Assembly (NCBI GenBank): GCA_963978235.1
Contig: CAXBQM010000003.1
Location: 1-34,701, forward strand
Direction of reading: 5' to 3'
Source of the DNA: UBA7398 sp963978235
GTDB taxonomy: Bacteria; Actinomycetota; Actinomycetes; Nanopelagicales; Nanopelagicaceae
DNA length: 34,701 bases
Position numbers and translations under genes: made by a program. This document shows, piece by piece, positions 1 through 7,685 of the stretch (within the stretch, counting starts at the first letter, position 1; the number at the start of each line of letters is the position of its first letter). The notes beneath the pieces were generated by a model. It was not told the origin of the DNA and made no database searches. It was given only the letters and a program-made list of their open reading frames with translations.

Positions 1-1
1 G

Positions 2-3000
2 GATGGCCCAGCATGTTTGACTTTTACCGATGGCAATCAGATAGGGGCTGTGCTGGATCGAAATGGACTACGACCATCGCGATATTGGATAACAAAAGAT
101 GGATTAGTAGTTCTTGCAAGTGAAGTAGGCGTTCTCGATATTCCACAATCAAAAATTGCCCGTAAAGGCAGATTGCAACCGGGTCGAATGTTCTTAGTTG
201 ATGTCGAAGCAGGTCGAATTATTGAAGATGATGAAATTAAAGACGGTTTGGCGAATGCCGCTCCTTATAGTGATTGGCTCCATGCTGGATTAGTAAAACT
301 TGAAGAACTTCCATCACGCGAACACATTATTTATCCTCATTCATCGGTGGTTCGTCGGCAACGGGCATTTGGCTATACCGAAGAAGAACTTCGCGTAATC
401 ATCACACCAATGGCTAAATCAGGCGGTGAACCGCTTGGTTCAATGGGAACAGATACTCCGATTGCAGCGCTATCTGAAAAACCACGTTTACTCTTTGATT
501 ACTTTTCGCAACTCTTTGCACAAGTTACAAATCCACCACTTGATGCAATTCGTGAAGAATTAGTTACATCGCTCGGAGGTTCTATCGGACCAGAACATAA
601 CTTGTTGGATCCTGGTCCAGCTTCGTGCCGTCAGATTTCTCTGCCATTTCCAGTTATTGATAATGATGAATTAGCTAAAATTATTCACGTTAACGCTGAC
701 GGAGATCATCCCGGATTTGCTGCTCATGTCGTAAAAGGACTATTCGCAATTGCAGGAGGAGGGGATTCACTCCGTAATCGAATTGAAGAAATTCGTCTCG
801 AAGTATCAAAAGCAATCTCGGATGGAGCACGTTTAATTGTTCTTTCAGATCGTGATGGCGATGCAGAGAATGCGCCTATACCTTCGCTTTTGCTTACATC
901 AGCGGTCCATCATCATTTGATACGCGAGAAGACGCGCACCAAAGTTGGTCTCATCATTGAAACAGGTGATGTTCGCGAAGTACACCACGTGGCACTGTTG
1001 ATTGGTTATGGTGCTGCAGCTGTTAATCCATATCTTGCGATGGAGAGCGCGGAAGATTTAGTTTTACAAGGTGTCATTACAGGCATAGCACCTGAAAAAG
1101 CAGTACGAAACCTCATTAAGGCACTTGGCAAAGGCGTATTAAAGGTTATGTCGAAGATGGGAATTTCGACAATCGCTTCATATACGGGTGCCCAGGTTTT
1201 TGAAGCAATTGGTTTATCTAGAGAAGTGGTTGATGAATATTTTGTGGGAACTACTTCACGATTAGGCGGAGTAACGCTAGAAACAATTGCTGAAGAATCA
1301 ATTCGTCGTCATCACGTTGCTTATCCACCCGGGGGAGAGGTTCCAGGTAGCAAGAGGTTAACAATTGGTGGGGAATATCAATGGCGCCGTGATGGCGAAC
1401 CGCATCTCTTTAATCCAGAAACAGTTTTCACTTTGCAACACTCCACACGTAATAAACGATATGACATTTTCAAGCGATACACGAAGAGCGTGGATGACCA
1501 GAGTAAACGTTTAATGACGCTTCGTGGGCTATTCACATTTAAAAATTCACTACGTAAGCCGATTCCTATCGAAGAAGTAGAGCCAGTTTCGAAAATAGTT
1601 AAACGCTTCTCCACCGGCGCAATGTCCTATGGATCGATTTCACAAGAAGCCCACGAGACACTTGCAATTGCGATGAATAGGTTGGGTGGAAAATCAAATA
1701 CGGGCGAAGGTGGCGAAGATCCAGAACGATTTAAACCAATGGCAAATGGTGATTCAAAACGATCTGCTATTAAACAAGTAGCAAGTGGTCGCTTTGGTGT
1801 CACGAGTGAATATTTAGTTAATTCCGACGATATTCAAATAAAAATGGCACAAGGTGCGAAACCTGGCGAAGGTGGTCAATTACCAGGAAATAAGGTCTAT
1901 CCGTGGATTGCGAAAGTTCGTCACTCCACACCAGGCGTTGGATTGATTTCGCCACCGCCACATCACGATATTTATTCCATTGAAGATTTGGCGCAGCTCA
2001 TTCATGATTTGAAGAATTCAAATAAGAATGCACGAGTACACGTCAAACTTGTTGCAGAAGTTGGCGTTGGCACAGTTGCTGCCGGAGTCAGTAAAGCGCA
2101 TGCGGATGTGGTTCTTATATCTGGACACGATGGTGGAACTGGTGCTTCGCCATTAACCTCACTTAAGCATGCTGGCGCTCCATGGGAGATAGGTTTAGCT
2201 GAAACTCAACAAACTCTGATGTTGAATGGACTTCGCGATCGAATTGTTGTTCAAACCGATGGCCAAATGAAAACTGGACGTGATGTTGTCATCGCTGCGT
2301 TACTTGGAGCAGAAGAGTTTGGCTTTGCAACCGCTCCGCTTGTTGTCTCTGGTTGCGTGATGATGCGAGTTTGCCATCTCGATACTTGCCCAGTTGGAGT
2401 AGCTACTCAAAATCCAGATCTCCGTGCGAGGTTTACTGGAAAGCCAGAGTTTGTCGAAACGTTCTTTGAATTCATAGCAGAAGAAGTAAGAGAGATTCTT
2501 GCAAGTTTAGGTTTCCACACTTTAGAAGAAGCGATTGGGCAAGTGGAATTACTGGATACGCAAGCTGCAGTTGATCACTGGAAGGCGAGTGGTCTTGATC
2601 TCTCACCACTTCTTACTTTCCCAGATGTTCCTCTCGATGCGCCACGTCGCAATACAACCTCTCAAGAACATGGACTAGAAAACGCCCTCGACAATGAATT
2701 GATTGCACAGGCCGCCCCAGCTTTAAATGATAAAACTCCTATCAAATTCGAAGTTGCCATTGCAAATCGAAATCGAACGGTAGGGACAATGCTTGGAGCA
2801 GAAATTACTCGTAAATTTGGTGGTGAAGGTTTGCCTCAGAACACCATAGAGATTACGTTCCGCGGTTCAGCTGGTCAATCTCTTGGAGCATTTATTCCAC
2901 GTGGACTTACGCTGAGACTCTTTGGTGATACCAATGATTATTTAGGAAAAGGTTTATCTGGAGGTCGTTTAATCGTTCGACCTGACGAAAACGCGACATT

Positions 3001-3514
3001 CGTTTCGAATGAAAATGTCATCGCAGGAAACGTGATCGGATATGGCGCAACGCTTGGTGACATTTATATTAGTGGCGTCGTTGGTGAGAGATTCTGTGTT
3101 CGAAATTCTGGCGCTACTGCCGTCGTTGAAGGCGTTGGTGATCACGCGTGTGAATATATGACGGGCGGAACTGTAGTTATTTTAGGAAAAACTGGTCGAA
3201 ATCTTGCTGCCGGAATGTCTGGTGGTATTGCTTACGTGCTCGATCTCGATCCACGTAACGTCAATAGTGAAATGGTCGATCTTCTTAAAGTTCCACTCGA
3301 TCGCGCAGATGAACTTCACACAATAATAAGTTCATTCGCTCGAGATACTTCGTCCGGAATAGCAAATGAATTGCTAAAGAACTGGACCGATTCGCTCATT
3401 CGATTCTCAATGGTGATGCCACGAGATTATGCTCGAGTTTTAGCGGCGATCAATCGTGCTGAACGCGAAGGACTTCCGGTGGAGAAACTTGTTATGGAGG
3501 TGTCACATGGCTGA
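2..3514 (+). CDS. gltB: Glutamate synthase large (alpha) subunit, 5' end outside window
   Basis: Large subunit of NADPH-dependent glutamate synthase (GOGAT), which transfers the glutamine amide to 2-oxoglutarate with the GltD subunit. The frame is open from base 2 (reads DGPACLTFTDG...), so the TTG at 17 is not a start. About 1,170 residues are visible of a family length near 1,500; the catalytic N-terminal Cys of the class II amidotransferase domain lies upstream of the window. The visible order is: end of the amidotransferase domain (GAVLDRNGLRPSRYW), central domain, FMN-binding synthase domain (from about 1540), then the C-terminal glycine-rich beta-helix (about 2740-3300). Three cysteines for the 3Fe-4S cluster are encoded at 2354, 2372 and 2387 in GCVMMRVCHLDTCPVGV. 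It overlaps gltD by 8 bp. Identification is secure. Confidence 0.97.
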   Translation, partial: DGPACLTFTDGNQIGAVLDRNGLRPSRYWITKDGLVVLASEVGVLDIPQSKIARKGRLQPGRMFLVDVEAGRIIEDDEIKDGLANAAPYSDWLHAGLVKLEELPSREHIIYPHSSVVRRQRAFGYTEEELRVIITPMAKSGGEPLGSMGTDTPIAALSEKPRLLFDYFSQLFAQVTNPPLDAIREELVTSLGGSIGPEHNLLDPGPASCRQISLPFPVIDNDELAKIIHVNADGDHPGFAAHVVKGLFAIAGGGDSLRNRIEEIRLEVSKAISDGARLIVLSDRDGDAENAPIPSLLLTSAVHHHLIREKTRTKVGLIIETGDVREVHHVALLIGYGAAAVNPYLAMESAEDLVLQGVITGIAPEKAVRNLIKALGKGVLKVMSKMGISTIASYTGAQVFEAIGLSREVVDEYFVGTTSRLGGVTLETIAEESIRRHHVAYPPGGEVPGSKRLTIGGEYQWRRDGEPHLFNPETVFTLQHSTRNKRYDIFKRYTKSVDDQSKRLMTLRGLFTFKNSLRKPIPIEEVEPVSKIVKRFSTGAMSYGSISQEAHETLAIAMNRLGGKSNTGEGGEDPERFKPMANGDSKRSAIKQVASGRFGVTSEYLVNSDDIQIKMAQGAKPGEGGQLPGNKVYPWIAKVRHSTPGVGLISPPPHHDIYSIEDLAQLIHDLKNSNKNARVHVKLVAEVGVGTVAAGVSKAHADVVLISGHDGGTGASPLTSLKHAGAPWEIGLAETQQTLMLNGLRDRIVVQTDGQMKTGRDVVIAALLGAEEFGFATAPLVVSGCVMMRVCHLDTCPVGVATQNPDLRARFTGKPEFVETFFEFIAEEVREILASLGFHTLEEAIGQVELLDTQAAVDHWKASGLDLSPLLTFPDVPLDAPRRNTTSQEHGLENALDNELIAQAAPALNDKTPIKFEVAIANRNRTVGTMLGAEITRKFGGEGLPQNTIEITFRGSAGQSLGAFIPRGLTLRLFGDTNDYLGKGLSGGRLIVRPDENATFVSNENVIAGNVIGYGATLGDIYISGVVGERFCVRNSGATAVVEGVGDHACEYMTGGTVVILGKTGRNLAAGMSGGIAYVLDLDPRNVNSEMVDLLKVPLDRADELHTIISSFARDTSSGIANELLKNWTDSLIRFSMVMPRDYARVLAAINRAEREGLPVEKLVMEVSHG

Positions 3515-4961
3515 TCCCAAAGGATTTCTCAAGACCGGCAGAGAGACGCCACAACGCCGTCCAGTAGATGTGCGCATTAAAGATTGGCGTGAAGTCTATG
3601 AAGAACAAAATTTTGAAGCGCTGCAAAAACAAGCCGGTCGCTGTATGGATTGTGGAATTCCGTTCTGCCACCAAGGTTGTCCACTCGGTAACTTAATTCC
3701 GGAGTGGAACGATTTGATATGGCGTAATGAGAAATCAGATGCGATTGATCGCCTTCATGCGACGAATAATTTTCCAGAATTTACTGGTCGACTCTGCCCG
3801 GCACCGTGCGAAACATCATGCGTTCTTGGGATTAATCAAGATCCAGTCACCATCAAACAAGTCGAACTACGAACCATCGAAGATGCATTTAACGCTGGTT
3901 TGGTGAAACCACTCGCACCAGATCGTTTGAGCGGAAAAACGGTCGCGGTAATTGGTTCGGGGCCAGCGGGACTAGCGGTTGCGCAACAACTCACAAGAGC
4001 AGGGCATACGGTTGTTGTCTATGAGCGAGCAGAGAAAGTTGGAGGCTTACTTCGGTATGGAATTCCAGAATTTAAAATGGAGAAATCAATTCTCGATCGA
4101 AGAATTGCCCAAATGGTTCGCGAAGGTACGAGATTTAGAACTGGCATAAATGTTGGAGTAGATGTCACCGCCGCGACATTAAAAACGAAATATGACGCAG
4201 TAGTTTTGGCGGTAGGTTCAACACAAGCACGTGATTTGAATATTCCTGGCCGGGAACTTAAAGGAATTTATCAGGCAATGGAGTATTTGCCGTGGGGAAA
4301 TAAATATGCGCTCAATGAAATTTCCGAGCCTCCCATCAATGCACAAGGAAAGAACGTAGTCATATTAGGCGGAGGCGATACCGGCGCAGATTGTTTAGGA
4401 ACTGCCATTAGGCAAGGTGCACAATCAATCACGCAGATTGAAATCATGCCACGACCCACGGATGAGCGACCCAGCACACAACCGTGGCCGATGTATCCCA
4501 TGATTTATCGAATAAGTAGTGCGCATGAAGAGGCGGGTGAGCGGCTTTACTCAATCTCAACAGAGAACTTTGTGGGGGATAGTGATGGCAAACTCGCTGC
4601 GTTAAAGATAGTAGAGACCAAGTTTGTGAGCGGAAAATTTGAAAAGATTCCGGGCACAGAACGAGAGATTCCAGCAGATCTGGTCTTTTTGGCAATGGGC
4701 TTCACCGGACCGGAACAGAATGAATTAATTTCTTCACTCAATGTAGAGATTGATCAACGTGGAAATATCGCACGCGATGAAAACTTCGCCACATCTAAAG
4801 AAGGTATCTTTGTTTGCGGTGACGCAGGTCGCGGTCAATCATTAATAGTCTGGGCGATTGCAGAAGGTCGAAGCGCGGCAGCGGCAGTAGATAAATATCT
4901 TGTAGGAGCGACACAACTTCCAGCCCCTATCGAACCTACGGCACGACCATTAACGGTCTAA
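3507..4961 (+). CDS. gltD: Glutamate synthase small (beta) subunit
   Basis: FAD-dependent NADPH oxidoreductase that feeds electrons to GltB. The ATG at 3507 is chosen because a strong Shine-Dalgarno (GGAGG, 3496-3500) lies 6 nt upstream and it gives 484 residues, the normal family length; the frame is open further upstream but would overlap gltB more. N-terminal cysteines for the two 4Fe-4S clusters: C46, C49, C54, C58 and C97, C101, C105. The FAD dinucleotide motif VAVIGSGPAG is at about 146-155, the NADPH motif VVILGGGDTGAD at about 284-295, and a C-terminal FAD motif (VCGDAGRG) follows. Cotranscription and translational coupling with gltB are very likely given the 8-bp overlap. Confidence 0.97.
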   Translation: MADPKGFLKTGRETPQRRPVDVRIKDWREVYEEQNFEALQKQAGRCMDCGIPFCHQGCPLGNLIPEWNDLIWRNEKSDAIDRLHATNNFPEFTGRLCPAPCETSCVLGINQDPVTIKQVELRTIEDAFNAGLVKPLAPDRLSGKTVAVIGSGPAGLAVAQQLTRAGHTVVVYERAEKVGGLLRYGIPEFKMEKSILDRRIAQMVREGTRFRTGINVGVDVTAATLKTKYDAVVLAVGSTQARDLNIPGRELKGIYQAMEYLPWGNKYALNEISEPPINAQGKNVVILGGGDTGADCLGTAIRQGAQSITQIEIMPRPTDERPSTQPWPMYPMIYRISSAHEEAGERLYSISTENFVGDSDGKLAALKIVETKFVSGKFEKIPGTEREIPADLVFLAMGFTGPEQNELISSLNVEIDQRGNIARDENFATSKEGIFVCGDAGRGQSLIVWAIAEGRSAAAAVDKYLVGATQLPAPIEPTARPLTV

Positions 4962-5020
4962 TTAAAAATGGTGAGAGTTCATTTTCATTGAGGAGCAAAG
5001 GGAACTTAATATGAAGGCAA

Positions 5021-5026
5021 TACACT
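5021..5026 (+). promoter_or_regulatory. Candidate -10 box for leaderless pyk transcript
   Basis: TACACT ends 6 nt before the pyk ATG at 5033, so a transcript starting about 7 nt after the box would begin at the start codon. There is no Shine-Dalgarno immediately before this ATG. No convincing -35 is seen. The same spacing recurs at other promoters in this window. Confidence 0.6.
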
Positions 5027-5032
5027 AGTTCC

Positions 5033-6472
5033 ATGCGCCGCGCCAAAATTGTTTGCACCATGGGCCCAGCTGTTCAATCTGATGAGAGTATCTCGGCGCT
5101 AATTTCTGCCGGCATGAATGTTGCTCGTCTCAATCTTTCACATGGAAGTTACGCTGAACATAAGTCGCGATTTGATCAAGTCCGGAAAGCAGCAGACGAA
5201 GCTGGAAAGCCAGTCGCAATTCTGGTTGACCTACAAGGTCCAAAAATTCGTTTGGCAAAATTTGCAGATGGTCCACACGATTTAGCGCGTGGCGATATTT
5301 TTACCATCACCACTGACGATGTCGAAGGTACTCGGGAGCGAGTAGGAACAACATATAAAGGCTTACCCGGAGATTGTAAGAGTGGCGATCGAATCTTGAT
5401 TGACGATGGCAAAGTGACGGTTGAAGTCATTGAAGTGAAAGGTAATGACGTGGTCACCATCGTCATTGAACCTGGTCAAGTAAGTAATAACAAAGGAATA
5501 AATCTTCCCGGGGTTGCTGTCTCAGTACCAGCGATGTCGGAGAAAGATATTGAGGATTTGAAATGGGGTTTAGAAGTAGGCGCTGATTTCATCGCGCTCT
5601 CCTTCGTGCGTAGCGCGAAAGATATTTTAGATGTTCATCGCATTATGGATCAGGTAGGGAAGCGAATTCCAGTCATCGCAAAGATTGAGAAACCACAAGC
5701 GGTCGATAATTTAGAGGAGATCGTTGATGTCTTTGATGGCATCATGGTGGCTCGCGGCGATCTTGGAGTTGAGCTTCCGATTGAAGATGTTCCGATGGTT
5801 CAAAAACGTTGCATCACACTCGCTCGTGAATCTGCGAAACCTGTCATTGTTGCGACACAAATGTTGGATTCAATGATTTCTAACTCTCGCCCCACTCGCG
5901 CCGAAGCAACCGATTGCGCAAATGCCGTTCTTGATGGTGCGGATGCGTTGATGCTTTCAGGTGAAACCAGCGTTGGACAATTTCCGATCGAAGCCGTGCA
6001 GACGATGGCGCGTATTATTGAAAAGACTGAGAGTGATGCGCTTCATCAGATCTCCGCGCTCAAGCACAATCCACGAACAAAAGGTGGAGCCATTACTAAA
6101 GCAGCGGTCGATGTTGGTCAGATTATTGGTGCGAAGTACCTCGTTGCATTTACACAAAGTGGCGATTCCGCACGAAGAATGTCTCGACTTCGATCCGCAA
6201 TTCCGATTATCGCGTGCACACCTGATTCCGGAACCTATAACCGATTAGCACTTTCGTGGGGAATCGAGCCTTTGATTGTTACGGTAGTGACGACAACTGA
6301 TCAGATGGTGAAACAAGTCGATTCCATACTTATTGAATCGTCACGAGTCTACGAAGGCGAACATGTCATGATTGTTGCTGGTTCACCACCAGGAATTCCT
6401 GGCTCAACAAATGCGATGCGCGTACATCGAATCGGTGATGCAGTTGGTGGGGTTGCAGCGGCGTATCGCTAA
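5033..6472 (+). CDS. pyk: Pyruvate kinase
   Basis: Final step of glycolysis: phosphoenolpyruvate plus ADP to pyruvate plus ATP, cytosolic. 479 residues, normal for bacterial PK. Visible motifs: TMGPAVQSDESISALISAGMNVARLNLSHG near the N-terminus, the active-site Lys/Glu segment KIEKPQAV, and MVARGDLGVELP for metal/PEP binding. In LVDLQGPKIR, Leu67 and Lys71 occupy the positions of Thr113 and Glu117 of rabbit muscle enzyme; Lys there is characteristic of K+-independent pyruvate kinases, so this enzyme should not need potassium (family knowledge). The start is the ATG directly after a TANNNT box. It stands alone between gltD (71-bp gap) and a tRNA gene. Confidence 0.97.
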   Translation: MRRAKIVCTMGPAVQSDESISALISAGMNVARLNLSHGSYAEHKSRFDQVRKAADEAGKPVAILVDLQGPKIRLAKFADGPHDLARGDIFTITTDDVEGTRERVGTTYKGLPGDCKSGDRILIDDGKVTVEVIEVKGNDVVTIVIEPGQVSNNKGINLPGVAVSVPAMSEKDIEDLKWGLEVGADFIALSFVRSAKDILDVHRIMDQVGKRIPVIAKIEKPQAVDNLEEIVDVFDGIMVARGDLGVELPIEDVPMVQKRCITLARESAKPVIVATQMLDSMISNSRPTRAEATDCANAVLDGADALMLSGETSVGQFPIEAVQTMARIIEKTESDALHQISALKHNPRTKGGAITKAAVDVGQIIGAKYLVAFTQSGDSARRMSRLRSAIPIIACTPDSGTYNRLALSWGIEPLIVTVVTTTDQMVKQVDSILIESSRVYEGEHVMIVAGSPPGIPGSTNAMRVHRIGDAVGGVAAAYR

Positions 6473-6473
6473 A

Positions 6474-6503
6474 TTGCCGAAGGTCATGAGAATTGTCTAT
6501 TCT
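6474..6503 (+). promoter_or_regulatory. Candidate sigma-A-type promoter for the tRNA-pdtaR unit
   Basis: TTGCCG (6474-6479) and TATTCT (6498-6503) are separated by 18 bp. Initiation would fall near 6510, about 12 nt upstream of the tRNA 5' end. The box overlaps a short inverted repeat, TGAGAA-N7-TTCTCA (6487-6505), which could be incidental. No other -10-like element is seen between here and the regulator's ATG. Confidence 0.5.
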
Positions 6504-6521
6504 CAGCGATGAAAGTTCTTA

Positions 6522-6594
6522 GCCTCGGTACTCCAACGGTAGAGAGGGCAGTCTCAAACACTGCATAGTGTCGGTTCAAATCCGACTCGAGGCA
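6522..6594 (+). tRNA. tRNA with anticodon CAA, class I shape (Leu-type anticodon, identity uncertain)
   Basis: A complete 73-nt cloverleaf can be folded by hand. The 7-bp acceptor (GCCTCGG with TCGAGGC, last pair G-U) has discriminator A. The T-arm is GTCGG-TTCAAAT-CCGAC. The anticodon arm is a perfect 5-bp stem, GCAGT/ACTGC, with loop CTCAAAC, giving anticodon CAA (reads UUG). The D-stem has only three good pairs (CTC/GAG). The variable loop is just 5 nt (ATAGT), whereas bacterial tRNA-Leu normally carries a long variable arm of ten or more nt. CCA is not encoded. The next gene's ATG begins 1 nt after the discriminator base. It is a real tRNA-like structure; charging identity is uncertain. 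Confidence 0.85.
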
Positions 6595-6595
6595 C

Positions 6596-7222
6596 ATGTC
6601 GGATAACAGCGCTGGTGTAACACACTCACCGGAGAAAACATCGAACAAATACCGAATAGTTGTTGCCGAAGATGAAGCGTTGATTCGGTTGGATCTGGTT
6701 GAGATGTTGGCAGAAGCAGGGTATGACGTTGTTGGTGAAGCGACAAACGGTGAAGAAGCGATTGCCCTCGTTGAAACTCAGAAACCAGATCTTGCAATTT
6801 TAGATGTCAAAATGCCAGTTCTCGATGGAATTTCGGCCGCGGAGAAGATCATCACTCATGCGCCAGTCCTCATGTTAACTGCCTTTAGTCAAAGAGATTT
6901 AGTGGAACGTGCGCGAGATGCTGGCGCCATGGCATATGTCGTCAAGCCATTTTCGCTGAGTGATTTAATGCCAGCAATTGAAATTGCAGTCAGTCGCCAT
7001 CGTCAACTGAAAGCGTTAGAACACGATGTCGCAAATCTCCATGAACGGTTGGAAACCCGGAAGATTATTGACCGTGCCAAAGGTATGTTGATGCAAGCGT
7101 TAAATATCTCTGAACCAGAAGCTTTTTCGTGGATTCAAAAGACAGCGATGGATCGACGAATGAGCATGAAGGACGTTGCAAGCGCTGTTATTAATCCCAG
7201 CGCGGCCTCCGAACTCAGTTAA
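6596..7222 (+). CDS. pdtaR: ANTAR-domain response regulator (PdtaR type)
   Basis: Two-component regulator that acts on RNA: phosphorylation of the receiver domain activates a C-terminal ANTAR domain, which binds paired hairpins in target transcripts and promotes antitermination. 208 residues. Receiver domain at about 20-135 with acidic pocket VAEDEA, phosphoacceptor Asp70 in LAILDVKMPVLDG, conserved Thr/Ala (MLTAFS) and Lys117 (VVKPFS). The ANTAR helices cover about 140-198 (RAKGMLMQAL...EAFSWIQKTAMDRR...MKDVA). The ATG at 6596 is the only plausible start before the receiver domain and lies 1 nt downstream of a tRNA, with no room for a Shine-Dalgarno outside the tRNA. The partner histidine kinase (PdtaS type) is not in this window. 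The TAA stop overlaps the stop of the opposing thioesterase. Confidence 0.93.
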   Translation: MSDNSAGVTHSPEKTSNKYRIVVAEDEALIRLDLVEMLAEAGYDVVGEATNGEEAIALVETQKPDLAILDVKMPVLDGISAAEKIITHAPVLMLTAFSQRDLVERARDAGAMAYVVKPFSLSDLMPAIEIAVSRHRQLKALEHDVANLHERLETRKIIDRAKGMLMQALNISEPEAFSWIQKTAMDRRMSMKDVASAVINPSAASELS

Positions 7223-7647
7223 TTCCGTTCGGCAAGAATTAAATTGGTAATTCGAGCCGTACAGACTCGTTCGCCAGCTTCATTGGTGATCACTACTTCA
7301 TGACAGCAGAGCGTTTTTCCTAACGTAATTGCGGTCGCAACGCCTGTGACTAACCCTGATGTTGCACTCTTATGGTGAGTGCCATTAATTTCAATTCCAA
7401 CTATGCGACGATGCACGCCGGCATGTAACTGCGTTGCAACCGATCCCAAAGTTTCAGCCAAAACCAAACTTGCACCACCGTGGAGTAGTCCAATTGGCTG
7501 CGTATTACCTTCCACCGGCATGGTTCCCACCATTCTTGCTGGCGAAGCTTCCAGAATTCGAATATCCATTTTTTCACCCAGCGCGCCGCGGCCACGCTTG
7601 TGCAATATCTCCATGAAATCTGGTTGCGAAGAATCAAAAGTTGCCAT
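7219..7647 (-). CDS. PaaI-type hotdog-fold thioesterase
   Basis: 142-residue single hotdog-domain protein, probably hydrolysing an acyl- or aryl-CoA; the substrate cannot be read from sequence. The signature LLHGGASLVLAETLGS carries His56-Gly-Gly and Glu65 at the positions expected for the PaaI/4HBT active site, and the following strands (IVGIEINGTHHKSATSG) match the fold. Its stop codon overlaps that of the ANTAR regulator in the palindrome TTAA (7219-7222). The start at 7647 is supported by TAGAAT on the minus strand 6 nt upstream. It is divergent from polA across 38 bp. Family assignment is confident, function general. Confidence 0.88.
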   Translation of the reverse strand: MATFDSSQPDFMEILHKRGRGALGEKMDIRILEASPARMVGTMPVEGNTQPIGLLHGGASLVLAETLGSVATQLHAGVHRRIVGIEINGTHHKSATSGLVTGVATAITLGKTLCCHEVVITNEAGERVCTARITNLILAERN

Positions 7648-7653
7648 GTCCTT

Positions 7654-7659
7654 ATTCTA
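7654..7659 (-). promoter_or_regulatory. Candidate -10 box for leaderless thioesterase transcript
   Basis: Minus-strand TAGAAT lies 6 nt before the thioesterase ATG (complement of 7645-7647). It lies where the -35 region of the divergent polA promoter would be, so the two promoters overlap. Confidence 0.6.
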
Positions 7660-7672
7660 TTCAAATACTCCA

Positions 7673-7678
7673 TACAAT
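7673..7678 (+). promoter_or_regulatory. Candidate -10 box for leaderless polA transcript
   Basis: TACAAT lies 7 nt upstream of the GTG at 7686. This supports GTG 7686 as the true polA start instead of codons further upstream, which would run back into the thioesterase gene. Confidence 0.62.
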
Positions 7679-7685
7679 CGCTGAT

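Noticed and set aside
17..3514. TTG at 17 as the gltB start
   Set aside because: The frame is open upstream to base 2 and reads conserved GltB sequence, so the gene enters from outside the window.
5011..5028. Five-codon mini-ORF (MKAIH) before pyk, as a leader peptide
   Set aside because: It overlaps the likely -10 box, and a leaderless pyk transcript would not contain it.
6487..6505. TGAGAA-N7-TTCTCA hairpin after pyk as an intrinsic terminator
   Set aside because: Only 6 bp, half A/T, and no following T tract; it overlaps a better promoter interpretation.
7641..7685. Upstream extension of polA to 7641
   Set aside because: It would overlap the divergent thioesterase start and both -10 boxes; GTG 7686 begins the conserved N-terminus.
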